From: Camellia lanceoleosa
Lineage: Eukaryota > Streptophyta > Magnoliopsida > Ericales > Theaceae
Assembly: GCA_025200525.1 (NCBI GenBank)
Contig: CM045759.1
Coordinates: forward strand, 4,836,001-4,900,000
Direction: 5' to 3'
Length of the DNA stretch: 64,000 nucleotides
Positions within the stretch are counted from its first letter, which is position 1, and every line of letters begins with the position of its first letter. This document shows, piece by piece, positions 36,448 through 47,773 of this stretch. The notes beneath the pieces are model-generated. The model was not told where the DNA came from, searched no databases, and was given only the letters and a program-made list of their open reading frames with translations. The position numbers were made by a program, and so were the translations under genes.

Positions 36448-36487
36448 TCTTCACCCCTAAAATCCCTTAAGATTTCAGTGGTGAAGA
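36448..36487. other. LTR hairpin, LTR 1
   Basis: Left arm TCTTCACCCCTAAAATC and right arm GATTTCAGTGGTGAAGA pair with two mismatches around a 6-nt loop. Relative to the solo LTR, one base pair changed on both sides (C-G to T-A). Confidence 0.65.
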
Positions 36488-36994
36488 GACCCCAACACCA
36501 AAATCCCGGATCTCTACAAAATAGCACCAAAATGAGCCCTTTTCAAGGCCTAAGGGTGGTCAAACCTCCCCAAACCTCAAAACACTCTTAATAAACTATC
36601 AAGAGGACTAAAAAATAGAACTTTTTTGTATTAAACACCAAGCACAAAAACAGTTCAAAGATAGGTAAAAAAAGGATGCAAGAATGGGGTAAATAAAGCA
36701 AGTTTCTTACCCTTGAAGACCACCTTCACAAGTGTTGATGTTGTTGCTTCCTTGGGCTCAAATCCAGCCAAGAACACCAAGAACAACCTCTTGGAACCTC
36801 AGAAACCAAGGAAAGGTGAAACACTAGGTGTTGATGTGTAATAGTAAGTCACAAACACCTAGTGTACAAATAAGAGGGAAGGAGAGAGATAGGATAGATA
36901 CAAAACTTCTAACCTAGAACCAGAGCTTCTTCTCTGTCTTTCTCTCCAAAATGTCTAATTTTTGCTAACCCTTGAGCCAAGAGGAGAAAGCCTT

Positions 36995-37002
36995 CTCTTA
37001 TA
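36995..37002 (-). promoter_or_regulatory. Candidate U3 TATA box, LTR 1
   Basis: Minus strand TATAAGAG in the context CCTATAAGAGAAGGC, about 445 bp from the LTR 5' end and conserved with LTR 2 and the solo LTR. Confidence 0.5.
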
Positions 37003-37448
37003 GGCAACCAAAGCTTACAAGCTAAGCAAATCAAAGGCTCATCCCTCCATACACATGTATGGAGGGGAAACAAATGCTATACAGCTGCTTCAAAATATCT
37101 GAAAAAGCAACTGCACAGTAACCGGCCGGCAAAGAATGTCATTTTGACAAAATTTAGTGCCGACCGGCACAATATAGTGCCGATGGCAACATCAACCAGC
37201 CGGTGGCCTCTAGCCACTGCCGGTGGTGTGTGGGAATGCCTCAAAAGGCATTCCCTGCCCCTCCAAGGCAAGGCACAAGTGTTTGGTGCAAAACCAGACA
37301 CAAAGAAGTCGAGTTCGGAGATCCTGAGGCAATGCGCTTAGCCGAGAACTCCGGGAGCTCCAAACAAACACAAACATGGATAATCACCGAGTGTTCAAGC
37401 GGTGACGTCCAAGTCTTGAGGACGGTCAAAAATGGGGTGTCTACAGTT

Positions 37449-37458
37449 GCCCCTCTTT
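37449..37458 (-). promoter_or_regulatory. Candidate polypurine tract, unit 1
   Basis: Minus strand AAAGAGGGGC lies three bases before the LTR start (CAAC|TGTAGAC junction region). This is where plus-strand DNA synthesis of a minus-oriented element would be primed. Confidence 0.65.
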
Positions 37459-39068
37459 GACAGAACTCGAAAGTCATAACAATGATGGGAGTGAATGTCA
37501 AAGCCTAGAGACGACCCATTTTTGACCAGGCCGAAGACTTAGACAAACATGCAAGACAGGCAAGATATGCGCCCGAAGGTAGGGGCAAAATGCAAGACGA
37601 TACAAGAAGCCGAGCATAACTTATGATCACGCAAAGAAAGCTGTAATGAAGCACGCATGCAATAGTTATAAGCTAGCATACGCCAATCTACACTACAATG
37701 CAGAAAGGATGTAAGAGAATTATGCAATTCTCAAAACGTCTCACGCGGAGGATACAATACCTGTGCGGCTCGTCCGGTTGCACCGGCCTCAAATGAGCCG
37801 TGCATACAATATCGTGCCTGCAAAGAAAGCAAACTTAACAGGTACAATATTGTCAGCAACATGCATGACAATGCAGTGATGAATGCAAGATGATATGCAA
37901 TATATACAAAATGATGTATGAACAATGCAAATGATAATGCAATGCAGTTGAAACAATGCAAACTACATGCAAAGTAATGGAATCATGATCCAATCACGAG
38001 CGATTCGAAACCACACAAATGTCAAGTAGGTTGATGGAAGTAACGAGTCCGTCTACCATAGAACGATGTCTGAACTATGAGTGATGTAGACGGACACAAG
38101 AACAAGTATTGGGTGGATTGACATAAGTGGGGTGACGACCCGCTGAGGAAAGAACAATGATCCTAATGCCGGATGCAACAATTATACTACAACGTAATAT
38201 CTACAATGGATATGGCGTGTAGCCAAACCGTATTTTGCCTAGGAAAGGCATGCACACATACAAACCATGTCTAACACAGAAAAGGTGCCGCAACCTCAAA
38301 CCAACATACCAGCGTGGAGTAGGCGCAATGCGCATGCAGAACTGTGCTTTGACGTGAAAAGTAAGCGAACATACCAGACCAAGCTCAACAAGGAAAGGCG
38401 CAAGCCATGGATGGAAGATGATGCAGTGGATGCATGCAACTACAATGCAATATATACAATATGCAATGGAATGGATATTTACAAAGGATGCATGACATAT
38501 GCACTATACTACAATGAAATGCATGACAAATGCATGTGTTTTTTTTTTGAATTTTTGAAATGCATGATACGTGCAGTATCTACAAATGATGCATGACAAT
38601 GCACTATGATGCAACGACCATGATTGCAGCTTTCCCTATCTTACCAACAGGGCGATATACTAGGTTGGTTCAGTATCCAGAATTGAGGCGTAAACATGCC
38701 GCCTCAACCTATGGGGCTTCCATACAGATTTCAAGCCGAGGGTACACCCCCTGGGTATTTAAACCAGACTTTAGTCTCGGAAATCCCGAACCTTTGTGTT
38801 CTAGGCATAAGCCGTTCGAACTCTAGTTTTCACCGTCCCCATGGGTCTTCTAGGAACTCACCACAAACACAGACTGGTGGCTTTACCAGACCACCGAAAG
38901 TCGTTCGGGCACGACAAACACCAAAGGAATTGCACCTTCGGAGGATTTAAGGTCTCCTAGACCGTGATGCACAGAACAATGCGATGTGCAAAAAAGTGCA
39001 ATTGAATGCATGTAAAATGTAATGAGATGCGCACCTTAATGCACCGAAGGTCTTGCACCTCCCGAGGA
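37459..39068. other. Non-coding 3' spacer of unit 1
   Basis: A-rich sequence with abundant 'atgcaa' and 'gcatgac' words between PPT and tandem arrays. A T run lies near 38539. No coding similarity on either strand. It is near-identical to 52277-53880. Confidence 0.6.
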
Positions 39069-39069
39069 T

Positions 39070-39166
39070 TTAAGGTCTCGCCAGACCACGCGTGTTTAAG
39101 GTCTCGCCAGACCACGCGTGTTTAAGGTCTCGCCAGACCGCGCGTGTTTAAGGTCTCGCCAGACCG
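39070..39166. repeat. 26-bp tandem repeat with internal palindrome, unit 1
   Basis: Four copies of 'ttaaggtctcgccagaccac' plus gcgtgt, each containing the inverted pair GGTCT...AGACC. A diverged single copy occurs at about 38947. Confidence 0.9.
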
Positions 39167-39225
39167 GGCGAAAAACAATGAGGTGCGCAAAATAGCGCAA
39201 CGAAATGCGAAATGAGATGCAAGAT

Positions 39226-39741
39226 GAGGCACGCATACCTCATGGATGCAAAATGCAAAACGAAATGCAAATGGAGTGCAAAGTGAGGCACGCATACCTC
39301 AAGATGCAAAACTGAAATGGACATGAGGCACGCATACCTCACTAGACGGAAAATAAAATGCAAAACGAAGCACGCGTACCTCGAGATGCAATGAAATGCA
39401 AAATGAGGCACGCATACCTCGAGATGCGATGAAATGCAAAATGAGGCACGCATACCTCGAGATGCGATGAAATGCAAAATGAGGCACGCATACCTCGAGA
39501 TGCGATGAAATGCAAAATGAGGCACGTATACCTCGAGACGCAATGAAATGCAAAATGAGGCATGCATACCTCGAGATGCGATGAAATTCAAAATGAGGCA
39601 CGCATACCTCGAGATGCGATGAAATGCAAAATGAGGCACGCATACCTCGAGATGCGATGAAATTCAAAATGAGGCACGCATACCTCAAGATGCGATGAAA
39701 TGCAAAATGAGGCACGCATACCTCAAGATGCGATGAAATAC
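39226..39741. repeat. 38-bp tandem repeat array, about 13 units, unit 1
   Basis: The unit core is 'gaggcacgcatacctcgaga' followed by tgcgatgaaatgcaaaat. GAGG...CCTC inside each unit is an imperfect inverted repeat. Open reading frames across this array ('YACLILHFIASRGMRASFC' on the minus strand) are a by-product of the repeat and not genes. Confidence 0.92.
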
Positions 39742-40097
39742 AAGTGTGACACGCATGCCACACGAAAATGCAGAACGGGGCAAGTCGCAAGGGACGTGCG
39801 AGACGGTGCGATGCAACGCACCAGACAATGTGGTGGATGCGTGCAACGCACACGGGGCAACTTTTGAATCTTGTAAAAGACAAAAGGATACAAAAGGATA
39901 CAATCTTTGCTTGAATCTGAGTGCCACGCACAGAAGACACGGTCCGAGGTCAAAACGGAGGCCGGTTGAGCATCGGAAATACACTTTCTTGCACTTTCTA
40001 GAGCTATGAAGACCAAATACCACTCACATGGCCTAAACAAGGCTGTGGGAACATCACCGGCTGGACTAGGTGGCCACCGGCTGCAAAATAACTCCAC

Positions 40098-40115
40098 CGG
40101 CACAATATTGTGCCG
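40098..40115. other. Perfect 18-bp palindrome CGGCACAATATTGTGCCG, unit 1
   Basis: Fully self-complementary and embedded in a cluster of CACCGGC and GACCGGC motifs (40050-40145), about 430 bp upstream of the PMD start codon. An identical copy is at 54882-54899. Confidence 0.9.
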
Positions 40116-40548
40116 ACCGGCACAAAATAGTACCGACCGGCCAAAAATTGCTGATCGGGGGCAGTTTTGACAATTTGCCTCGGGTTTTATAAAAAATAGG
40201 GTTTCTAACCGTATTTCTTCACCTCCCCACCGCCGAAAACTCTTGCCCTCTCTCTCTAGAGCATTTTCTCTTCCTCTTTTCTTTGTTTTCTTCGCGTTTT
40301 ACATTCGTTTCGTCGTCGGATTCGCGATTTTCTTCGCGTTTCGGACATTTTCCACCGATTGAAATTCCGTTTCAGAGCATCCTTTGCCATTTCCACTTTT
40401 TCGGGACTTGTTCCCCTCGATTTCCTCTTCATTTCCGTGCCTTTCCATCTTCCGGCCTTCCCGGTCATTTTCGGCCCGCTCGGGGTTGACTTTTTCGGTT
40501 GACTTTCCGCATTCCGACTTTTCTGGCCATTTTCTCACCACCATTGTC

Positions 40549-43500
40549 ATGGCTGACGACATTCCACCCGTCGGGACTCCCCCGGATCACGAGATGGATC
40601 CCGGGGTCGAGCTCCTCCCATTGAGCGAGCGTCCTTTCGACCCGGCGACCTACCGCTCGGCGATCCACGTTCTACCTCCGGATGGTCTTCGCCATTTCCG
40701 CGGCTTTGACCGAGCGCTAGACCCGGAGCTTCTCCTGCGCGAGCCGACCTCTCACCTATCCTTCGGCGCTTCCGAGGTAACATTTTTTTCTCTGTTTTTA
40801 CTTCAAATGTAGAACATTAATCGCCATAGTCAAATGTTCTTTAACCGCTTAGCTCGATATGTCAGAGATCAGTAGTTGATCGCAATCATGTTTACAACTG
40901 ATATCTGTTTGAGACGGGCACATGCACACACACTGCACTAGTCTCAATCACCCAAACACACGGCACACAACGTACTTCACTGCAAACCTACCGACACCCG
41001 GCACTTATTTGAATCTGAAAACAATATTGTATGTTGTATTTAAACCGAACCACACAAAACACGCTGACGCATCTTATGTTGTAGTTCACCTACTAGCGCA
41101 CTGTAACCCGATATCTGCTTGGAATCTGAAAAACTTGCACGCATGCTAGATTTGTATCGACTTTAACATGTTCCTCGTAATCTGACATTTCATATTAACC
41201 GCAACTATTTGTTTGAAAGCAGGGAGATTCCCATACCATCCGCGGGTATGGGAATGTCATGGCTCGAGATTGGTATTTGGAGCTTCCCGAGGCAGTTCGA
41301 CGCATCGTGGACGAGGCGGGCTTTGGTTCCTTCTGCAGGGGTCTGACCCGACTTACTGCCTGCAGGCCTCTTCTAGCCGCCCTGGCAGAGAGGTGGTGGG
41401 ACACCACCGATTCGTTCCACCTATCCGCGGCGGGAGACATGACGATGACCCCTTACGATTTCTCGGTGCTCACTGGCATCGAGGTAGGGGGTGATCCGAT
41501 CCCCTTCGACACCGACATGGACGAGTGGACCACCGCTCAGATCAATTTGCTTGGCGAGGCGCCACCTCTTGCTCGTCCAGGCTTTGTCCGCTACTCCTGG
41601 TTCGAGGTGCAGTTCAGAGTGCAGACTGCGTTGGTGGCGGCGGCTCCGATGACCAAGGCGGCCGTTGAGCAGTACGCGCGTGGCTTTTTGATGTTTTTGC
41701 TAGGGACGACCCTCTTCGCCGACCGGGCGAACACAGTGCCCCTCTGCCTTCTCAGCACACTGGTGGATGTGCGGGACATCTTGCGTTTCGATTGGGGTGG
41801 TGCGACTCTGGCCACCCTCTACGGCTATATGAGCTCAGTCTCCCGCGGCAGCGGACAGTTGCTTGGGGGTTACTGGCGTGCTTGGGAGGTACATTTCCTT
41901 TCCCGCTTTACATTTCTGTTCTGTACTTTCTGTACTCTGCACACTGCACACGCTGTAGTCTGTTTTACACAGACTATATACTACACACACGGCACACACA
42001 TACTCCGCTTTACACTGACTGTACACTGTTCACACGGTACACTCTGCTCAATACACTGCACAACACACGGCTCTCTTATTTACGCTATTCTCAGATCCCG
42101 CTTTATCTCGATAAATGTTCGACATCATCTTGCGGTTGTGGGTTTACGCCTACTTCCCTAGGCTCGCCTCGCACGATGCAGAGACCCTCTCGTCGCCCCT
42201 TCTCACGCCGCTTGACGGAGGTGCGCCGAGGTCATGGAGACATTCAGCTTCTTCCGCTGCTACTTTGACACCATCACTCCTGCCGAGGTATATTTTACTT
42301 GTAGTTCATTTAAGCTTCACTTTTCCACTGTATATTTGCAATACCAGTAGGTAACAAACTGTATTTCAATTTCAGATCACCTGGCAGCCGTGGGCTCCTC
42401 TGCCAGCGATGGTGCAGGATCGGTTTGCCGGCGCCGTCGAGACCTCGCGTTACGGATTTTCTTTGGAGGGCCCGATCTGCCGGGCTTGGTACTGGTGGCG
42501 CTTCTTGCGTCGCACCTTAGGGTTACTGGCGAGATAGTCGGTGCCGCCCCGAGCATATGAGGGACATCGAGCGTTTCACCGCTGAGCAGATGGCGGACTA
42601 CACCATCGGCTTGGAGGCAGACGGCTTTAGAGGCGAGGGCGATTACTCAGAGTACGTCCGGACCTTCATCATGCGGCCTCTAAGTAGTGGTCGCCGAGCT
42701 GAGAGAGAGAGACCTGCGGCGCCAGTGGCCGGAGCAGGAGTAGGAGGAGGAGCGCCGAGGAGGGCTCGAGTCCGCAGCAGGGGCGGAGTCTAGAGACGAC
42801 GGGAGGCCAGTTGGCCCGCTCTACCTGCTTCACTGTCTTTCCGGGGGTCGGATGGGGCGACCTATCAGATACCCTTTGCCCCTCCGCCGGCTGATCATGA
42901 GTTTGTCGGTATCCCCGACTTGCCTCCGGTATGTGTTACTGCATTTCTGTACAGTTATTTCATTTTAGTTTATTTGATATTCCACAGAATATTGATGCAT
43001 CTGATTCCCTTGCAGGCGTCTTCTGAGTACACCCGGCGGTCATTGGAGATGAATGCCTCCATGGCGGGGATGCTGCAGCGGACCTTCGACTTCCTAGCCT
43101 TTTACGGCCTTCCGGTATGTCCTCTCTGTCATAGCTTCAAATCATACACAAACTGCTTCGCATAATCTGATGCACGATACAATACTGGATACCCAGCCCT
43201 CATGGCACTTGATACACTGTATTCATACACTGCATTCTGTACTGATAAACTGCTCACGACATTCATAAATCAGACTCATACTCGATTCGCAGACTGCTTC
43301 AACCGCCACGGCATTCATACTCAGACTCATACACCGTGATTCTCGTGACCGATAAACTGCTCACGGCATTCATACTCTGTACTCATACACTGCATTATGA
43401 ACTGATAAACTGTTTCATACATACTGATGCATTTGCCTTTCATATTTTTCAGCCTCCCTTCCCACTCCCTCCGGCGGGTGGCGTCGCTTCACCTGGACCT

Positions 43501-43737
43501 CCCATTTCTACTCGGGATAGCAGGATATTCCGCCGCACCAGAGGAGGGCGTACTTACACCGGGAGCAGCTCGCGGGCTCCAGTTCCAGACGACGAGTCTG
43601 AGGAGGAGGCGGAGGCATCTGAGGAGGAGACCGGGGGCAGCTCGGGCTCGGGCTCAGACAGTGACACTTCTGGTGATGCTCCTGGACTTCTGCCCAGGAA
43701 GAGGGCGAGGACAGATCCCCTGGCGCAAGGCCATTGA
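40549..43737 (+). pseudogene. Plant mobile domain (PMD) protein gene, six exons, antisense in retroelement unit 1
   Basis: PMD proteins are found in plant transposons and in a few silencing factors. Exons: 40549-40776 ('MADDIPPVGTPPDHEMDPGV'), 41223-41888 ('DSHTIRGYGNVMARDWYLEL', 'LAALAERWWDTTDSFHL', 'MTMTPYDFSVLTGIEVGGDP'), 42136-42287, 42376-42928 ('FTAEQMADYTIG'), 43016-43114, and 43453-43737 (Ser- and Glu-rich acidic tail ending 'PRKRARTDPLAQGH', a likely nuclear signal). Exons 1, 2, 5 and 6 are open and in phase. Exon 3 has lost its AG (TTGCGG) and about ten bases, and exon 4 has shifts and a TAG near 42791. The copy at 55.3 kb has those exon-3 bases, so the damage here may be consensus error. 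The gene reads against the gag strand. Confidence 0.82.
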
Positions 43738-45104
43738 TGATGCTGATGACCCAGACTTTTGTTGTTTCTTTTATTTCTTTTCTTGTACTTTTCTCTTTTG
43801 TTGGTAGATAGAGTACTTTGTACTGCCGCAGGCAGATTTTTGTTTTCCTCAAACTATGTACTTGAAAAAGATGATATGAAATGAAACAAACTTTTTGTTT
43901 GAAAAGAATGTTACATCTGTACATATCTGCATCTTTCATACTTTGCACTACATTGCGTCACATTACACCTCAAATGTAATTGAGATGGGCCTGTTGTCTA
44001 AAAACTGAGCACTCGCACTGTACTAATCAGATAACCAACCAACTAAATCGCAAACACTCAGACAAATCACTGCTCAATTTGGATATACAGCTCATACTCT
44101 ACTGGGGATTGACCTGCATATAGCCCATAACACAGCATTCGGTTCATTCTGCACACAGCAAACCCCGAACAAATAGCCCCAATCTGACAAGACGGATCAC
44201 AAAGTTGACACGGTTTGCAGTTTGAAGCACACTCGAAAGTCCCAAATTTTCCCTTTCCTTCTCTTGCTTTGCACGAATGTAGAGAATGGCACAGCATTCT
44301 GAGCACAAGTGATTACTTTTTGGAAAATGATGGGTTTTCAATCGGGGTATCGAGCCTACAACAGAACGCAACAAGACAGACTCAAACAAAGAAACAAAAG
44401 GCACACGACCTGACATAATGAGACATACTCGGAAAAGATTCAAAGCCAAAATCAAGGTTGAGAAATCAAAAGACACGACAACCAGACATGTTTACAAAAA
44501 GACCTCAGATCTTGAGAAGCCAGTTCATCCGGGTATTATTTCCACCCTTTCTGATTTGTGATACTCGCATCGCTCGGCCCTCAGGCTCGGTTTTTCTCTC
44601 AAAAACCCTTTTCTTCACTTTTCTCTCAACTTACACCTCTCTGTTCTTTATTCTCTCATTTTTCATCCCTTCCCGGGGTGATTGACAGATGAATAGGAAG
44701 TCGCGGGTTCACGCCCAACACTGTTTGCTCACGGCTATTCCTTCTGGTAGACAGGGTGCCTTGCTGGCGAGTGCGTTGATAACAAGGGGGGAAGACAGAA
44801 GGCCTGACTCGATTGTGCCCCTAGTTCGTCACTTTGACCATTTTTTATTTTCTAAAACAGTTTTGATCAAAAATGAGAGTTGGATTAACACACTTATTCG
44901 ATTTTTGATTTAAAAATCATGCGAATCAGGCTGTGAGCACTGAAAATTCTCCTTTTTGGGTCCAAACATGGTCCAATTTTGAAAATGAAACAGTTTTCGA
45001 GAAAATAGTCAACTTCAGTAAAAATTTTCAAAAACTATTTTTGCAAACAATTAACGCTCAACGAGCGCGGAACTTACCCTCGAGATGCGCAACCTCGGAT
45101 CGGA

Positions 45105-45217
45105 GGCAATGGAAAATTGCCCCTGGCTTACAGGGGGATAAGGCAACGGAAAGTTGCCCCTAGTTTGGATGGTAACTTAGGACGACTTATGGCAATGGAT
45201 GGCAACGGAAAGTTGCC
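45105..45217. repeat. Three short hairpin repeats GGCAACGGAAAGTTGCC, unit 1
   Basis: Copies at 45105-45121 (one variant: GGCAAT...ATTGCC, where both arms changed together), 45142-45158 and 45201-45217. Each is followed by CCCT. The same three occur at 59973-59989, 60010-60026 and 60069-60085. Confidence 0.85.
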
Positions 45218-45626
45218 CCTTGTTTGGATTATGCCGCGGCATGTTGTAAGCCAATCCTTGTTGATGACGATCGGATCCTCGGACGCGGAGGAGTCGAAGA
45301 CGGTTTGAATCAATATATGGACACAGTCGCCTGGAAGGTGTTGGTCGTTTGGACTTCAAGATGAAGTTGGTCACGTAATTCCAGGTTGCTGCAATCAAGA
45401 TATTGGATTCGGAGGAGGCAAAAAGTGATCAAAACTATGACATGGACTGAGACGCTATGGAAGCGTTGGGGGCTGGACTTCAAGATGAAGTTGCCTACGT
45501 ATCCCAAACATGGGAATCAAGCCTTACGTAGTTCCGGTTAAGGTACACTCGGGTATTTTAACCTTCACTGTTCAGGCTCTAACTTTTGCCAAGGCGCCTG
45601 TTGCAGGTTTTCGACCTTGCGAGCTT

Positions 45627-45750
45627 TGTTCTTCTTTTTCCTTCTTTTTCATTTTCTTTTCTTTTGCATTTTTATTTTTATTTCTTTTGCTATATATTTT
45701 TTCTTTTCTCTTTTTTTTTCTCTTTTTGCATTTTCTTTTCTTTTCTTTGC
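45627..45750. repeat. Polypyrimidine tract, unit 1
   Basis: About 120 bases of T and C (purine-rich on the element's sense strand), made of 'tttttctt' and 'ttcctt' blocks. The copy at about 60490-60621 is slightly shorter. It could be a secondary polypurine tract or simple repeat. Confidence 0.8.
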
Positions 45751-46804
45751 TCTAACTTTTGCCTGGGCCACCCTTCCGGGTTTTCGGCCCAGCGAGCCTC
45801 TCAAAGGGTAAAAGGTGTAGCAAGCCCATGCCAAATGGTTTTGAGATTGAAGCCTCTCCGTATCCAGGAGAGCGACTGTTGTGTTGATTTGCAGGAAAAG
45901 TCCATCACGGTTGCTTTTCGAACTTTGCTTGGTGGGATCTGATCTCCCTGATCTGACTTTGATGCCTCTTGCTCGAGGGCTGCCTCGAAATGGGCCACAC
46001 AGGTGTTTCATGGCACTGAATGCTTTGAACAGATTCCGGTTTGCAACAGATAAATCGAATCTCGAGGCTGAGAGCGATCCTGGGCTGCACCATCTCAAGA
46101 GCGGTTCCACACAGGTCTTCGCAAGACTGCGCAAAATATTTTGTTTTTGAAAGTTTTTTTTTTTTTTAAGAAAGCGACAAATCCCTCGTGTTGAAGATAG
46201 TGTGGAACCAGTCTGGATCAGGCCAGGGTCCTTCTCAGTACTCACGCTGACAAGCAAGATTTCATTCATTAAAAGCTTAACATGCTTCTCTTTCTCTCAA
46301 AATGGTCAAAATTTTGCAAAACCTGAGGAATTCCTTCCTCTTTGTTTTTATCACTACAGTGTTTGGAAAGGGGTTTTATGAAAAGCTTAGGTCACAGAAA
46401 CTATGTTCAAGGCACAAGAGAACAGGCAGTATGCACTGTCGTTCCATTCACATCCTCCGGCACGGCTAACTCAAATAGCAACAAGTACAGAACGTGATAG
46501 CCACAGCTGTTTCATTCAGATTTGTGGGCATAACTGGCTCCTCGGCAGAAACAAACTCAAAAAGCAAAAACAACTGTTTATAAGACAAAACGGTGTTTGA
46601 GGTGACAACCCCGAAATCACCTGGTATACTATACAAAAAGGACTGACTCAATACAGAGAGACAGACTCAAAAACAAAACAAAAGACTGGCTCGACACCCA
46701 AGTCAGGATTTACAAAACTAGCATTGGCAAGTGCTCAAAAATGCGCGCCAAACGCCACATCCAAAAGTGTACCAAACACTGCCCGTAGGCGGTTCACCTT
46801 CTGA

Positions 46805-47773
46805 TTACATACTTGCAGTATCTGTATCCTCAAAATCCAACAACTGAGTGGTGACGGACTTTGCTGAAGTTGGCGGGAGGATAACCTCGTTGTCAATCAA
46901 GTCTTGTACCTCATGACAGAGGCGTATAATTATCGCTGGCATGGCGGTCTGGCGATGGTACGCCAAGACAGGAAGCATCATGCGTGGCGGGGAGATTCTT
47001 CGGGAGGGGCCGAGGCTCCAGGGGTTTAAGGTGTCCCCTCTCGGCAAGGATTTGAAGTGCCTTGGACAATGGCATGTAGAGGGCATGGACGACCCTACGC
47101 CCTCGGGGCAGGTACTTTGGAGCCTGAGCATTCTTGCTAGATGCACTAGTGAACGGATCAGCGGGTGCGGCCTTGGATTTCTGATCCTTTCCGGATGCAA
47201 GGCTGGGAGGGGGAGAACTGTTTTGGCATGACGGGGCCTATCCCGATTCTCTGATTGACTGGGATTGCCCTCAGGCGTAGTGGGGAAAGCATCCTCCATA
47301 GCTTTTGACATAACTGCGGATATCTGTTGCTTGTTCATTCCCCCGGCTTTCAAAGCCTCTACTGCCCACAGCAATTGTTCGATCGGGTCGGCATCTGTCT
47401 TCATCTTGCCTTTGTCTCTGGCCTCGGCCTGATGTAGAACTTGGTTTGATGCATCGTTGTCATAGCTAGAGGCCATCTCGAGTTGATTGAGTTCAATTAC
47501 AATTCGTCCCATTAGTGGGGGCTCCTGGGGTATGAAGCCTCCGGCATATGGTACGGCTGGTGGCGAAACAGACATTCCATAGGCGAGATCCGCCACGGAT
47601 CTTTGAAGATCACCTATCATTCCCATTAATTCAAATGTAGTAGGCTCGCGAGCCTGATATAGTTGAGGGGTCCAAATTGGATGTGCGGCAGGCGACCTGG
47701 GCGGATGCGGTAGATCAATGTTAGCCTCACCTTGCGGGGTGATTCCTTGACTTAACGCGGCCGTCATGACCAC
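46805..47773 (-). pseudogene. Internally deleted gag, unit 1, frameshifted
   Basis: Starts 'MVMTAALSQGITPQGEANID' and ends 'VTTQLLDFEDTDTASM', as in unit 2. The middle reads in another frame ('LPALHPERIRNPRPHPLIRS'): five G at about 47212 against six in unit 2 account for the shift. The original frame returns only at 'HEVQDLIDNEVILPP'. The zinc-knuckle part is altered by differences at CAG and CTG sites. It is otherwise the same gene as 61670-62644. Confidence 0.8.

Larger units (their letters stand above)
33715..37445 (-). mobile_element. LTR 1 of the Tat-like array (3731 bp)
   Basis: Starts TGTAACAAGCCCGCGGGGGA and ends AATGGGGTGTCTACA (TG...CA). On the minus strand it would begin TGTAGACACCCC. 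It contains a candidate TATA box at 36995-37002, the paired hairpins near 36448-36487, long AT-rich stretches full of 'gcatgc' and 'aagcatg' motifs, and two GC-rich CCGGC/GCCGG islands (34995-35110 and 37118-37235). The many short reading frames within it have no recognisable similarity. Confidence 0.92.
43738..46804. other. Non-coding middle of unit 1, where pol would be expected
   Basis: About 3 kb without any reverse transcriptase, RNase H, integrase or protease motif on either strand. It holds three hairpin-like 'ggcaa(c/t)ggaaa(g/a)ttgcc' repeats (45105-45217). It also holds a doubled 'ggacttcaagatgaagttg' (about 45351 and 45475), a pyrimidine tract (45627-45750), and a T run near 46150. 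Near-identical to 58607-61669. Confidence 0.7.

Noticed and set aside
39148..39940. Long minus-strand reading frames ('RYACLILHFIASRG' repeats), also at 53959-54713
   Set aside because: They run through the 38-bp tandem array. The repeated peptide simply reflects the DNA repeat, and several frames are open at once.
40549..43737. PMD gene as an independent host gene into which the retroelement inserted
   Set aside because: It is present at the same place in both units with the same flanks, so it is part of the element.
45510..45942. Phe/Ser-rich frames around 45.5-45.9 kb and 60.4-60.8 kb
   Set aside because: Translation of a polypyrimidine tract. No start context or similarity.
43738..46804. 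Hidden reverse transcriptase or integrase in the middle of the retroelement
   Set aside because: I scanned both strands for YXDD, DTG/DSG, and HHCC/DDE-type motifs in open stretches and found none in either unit.
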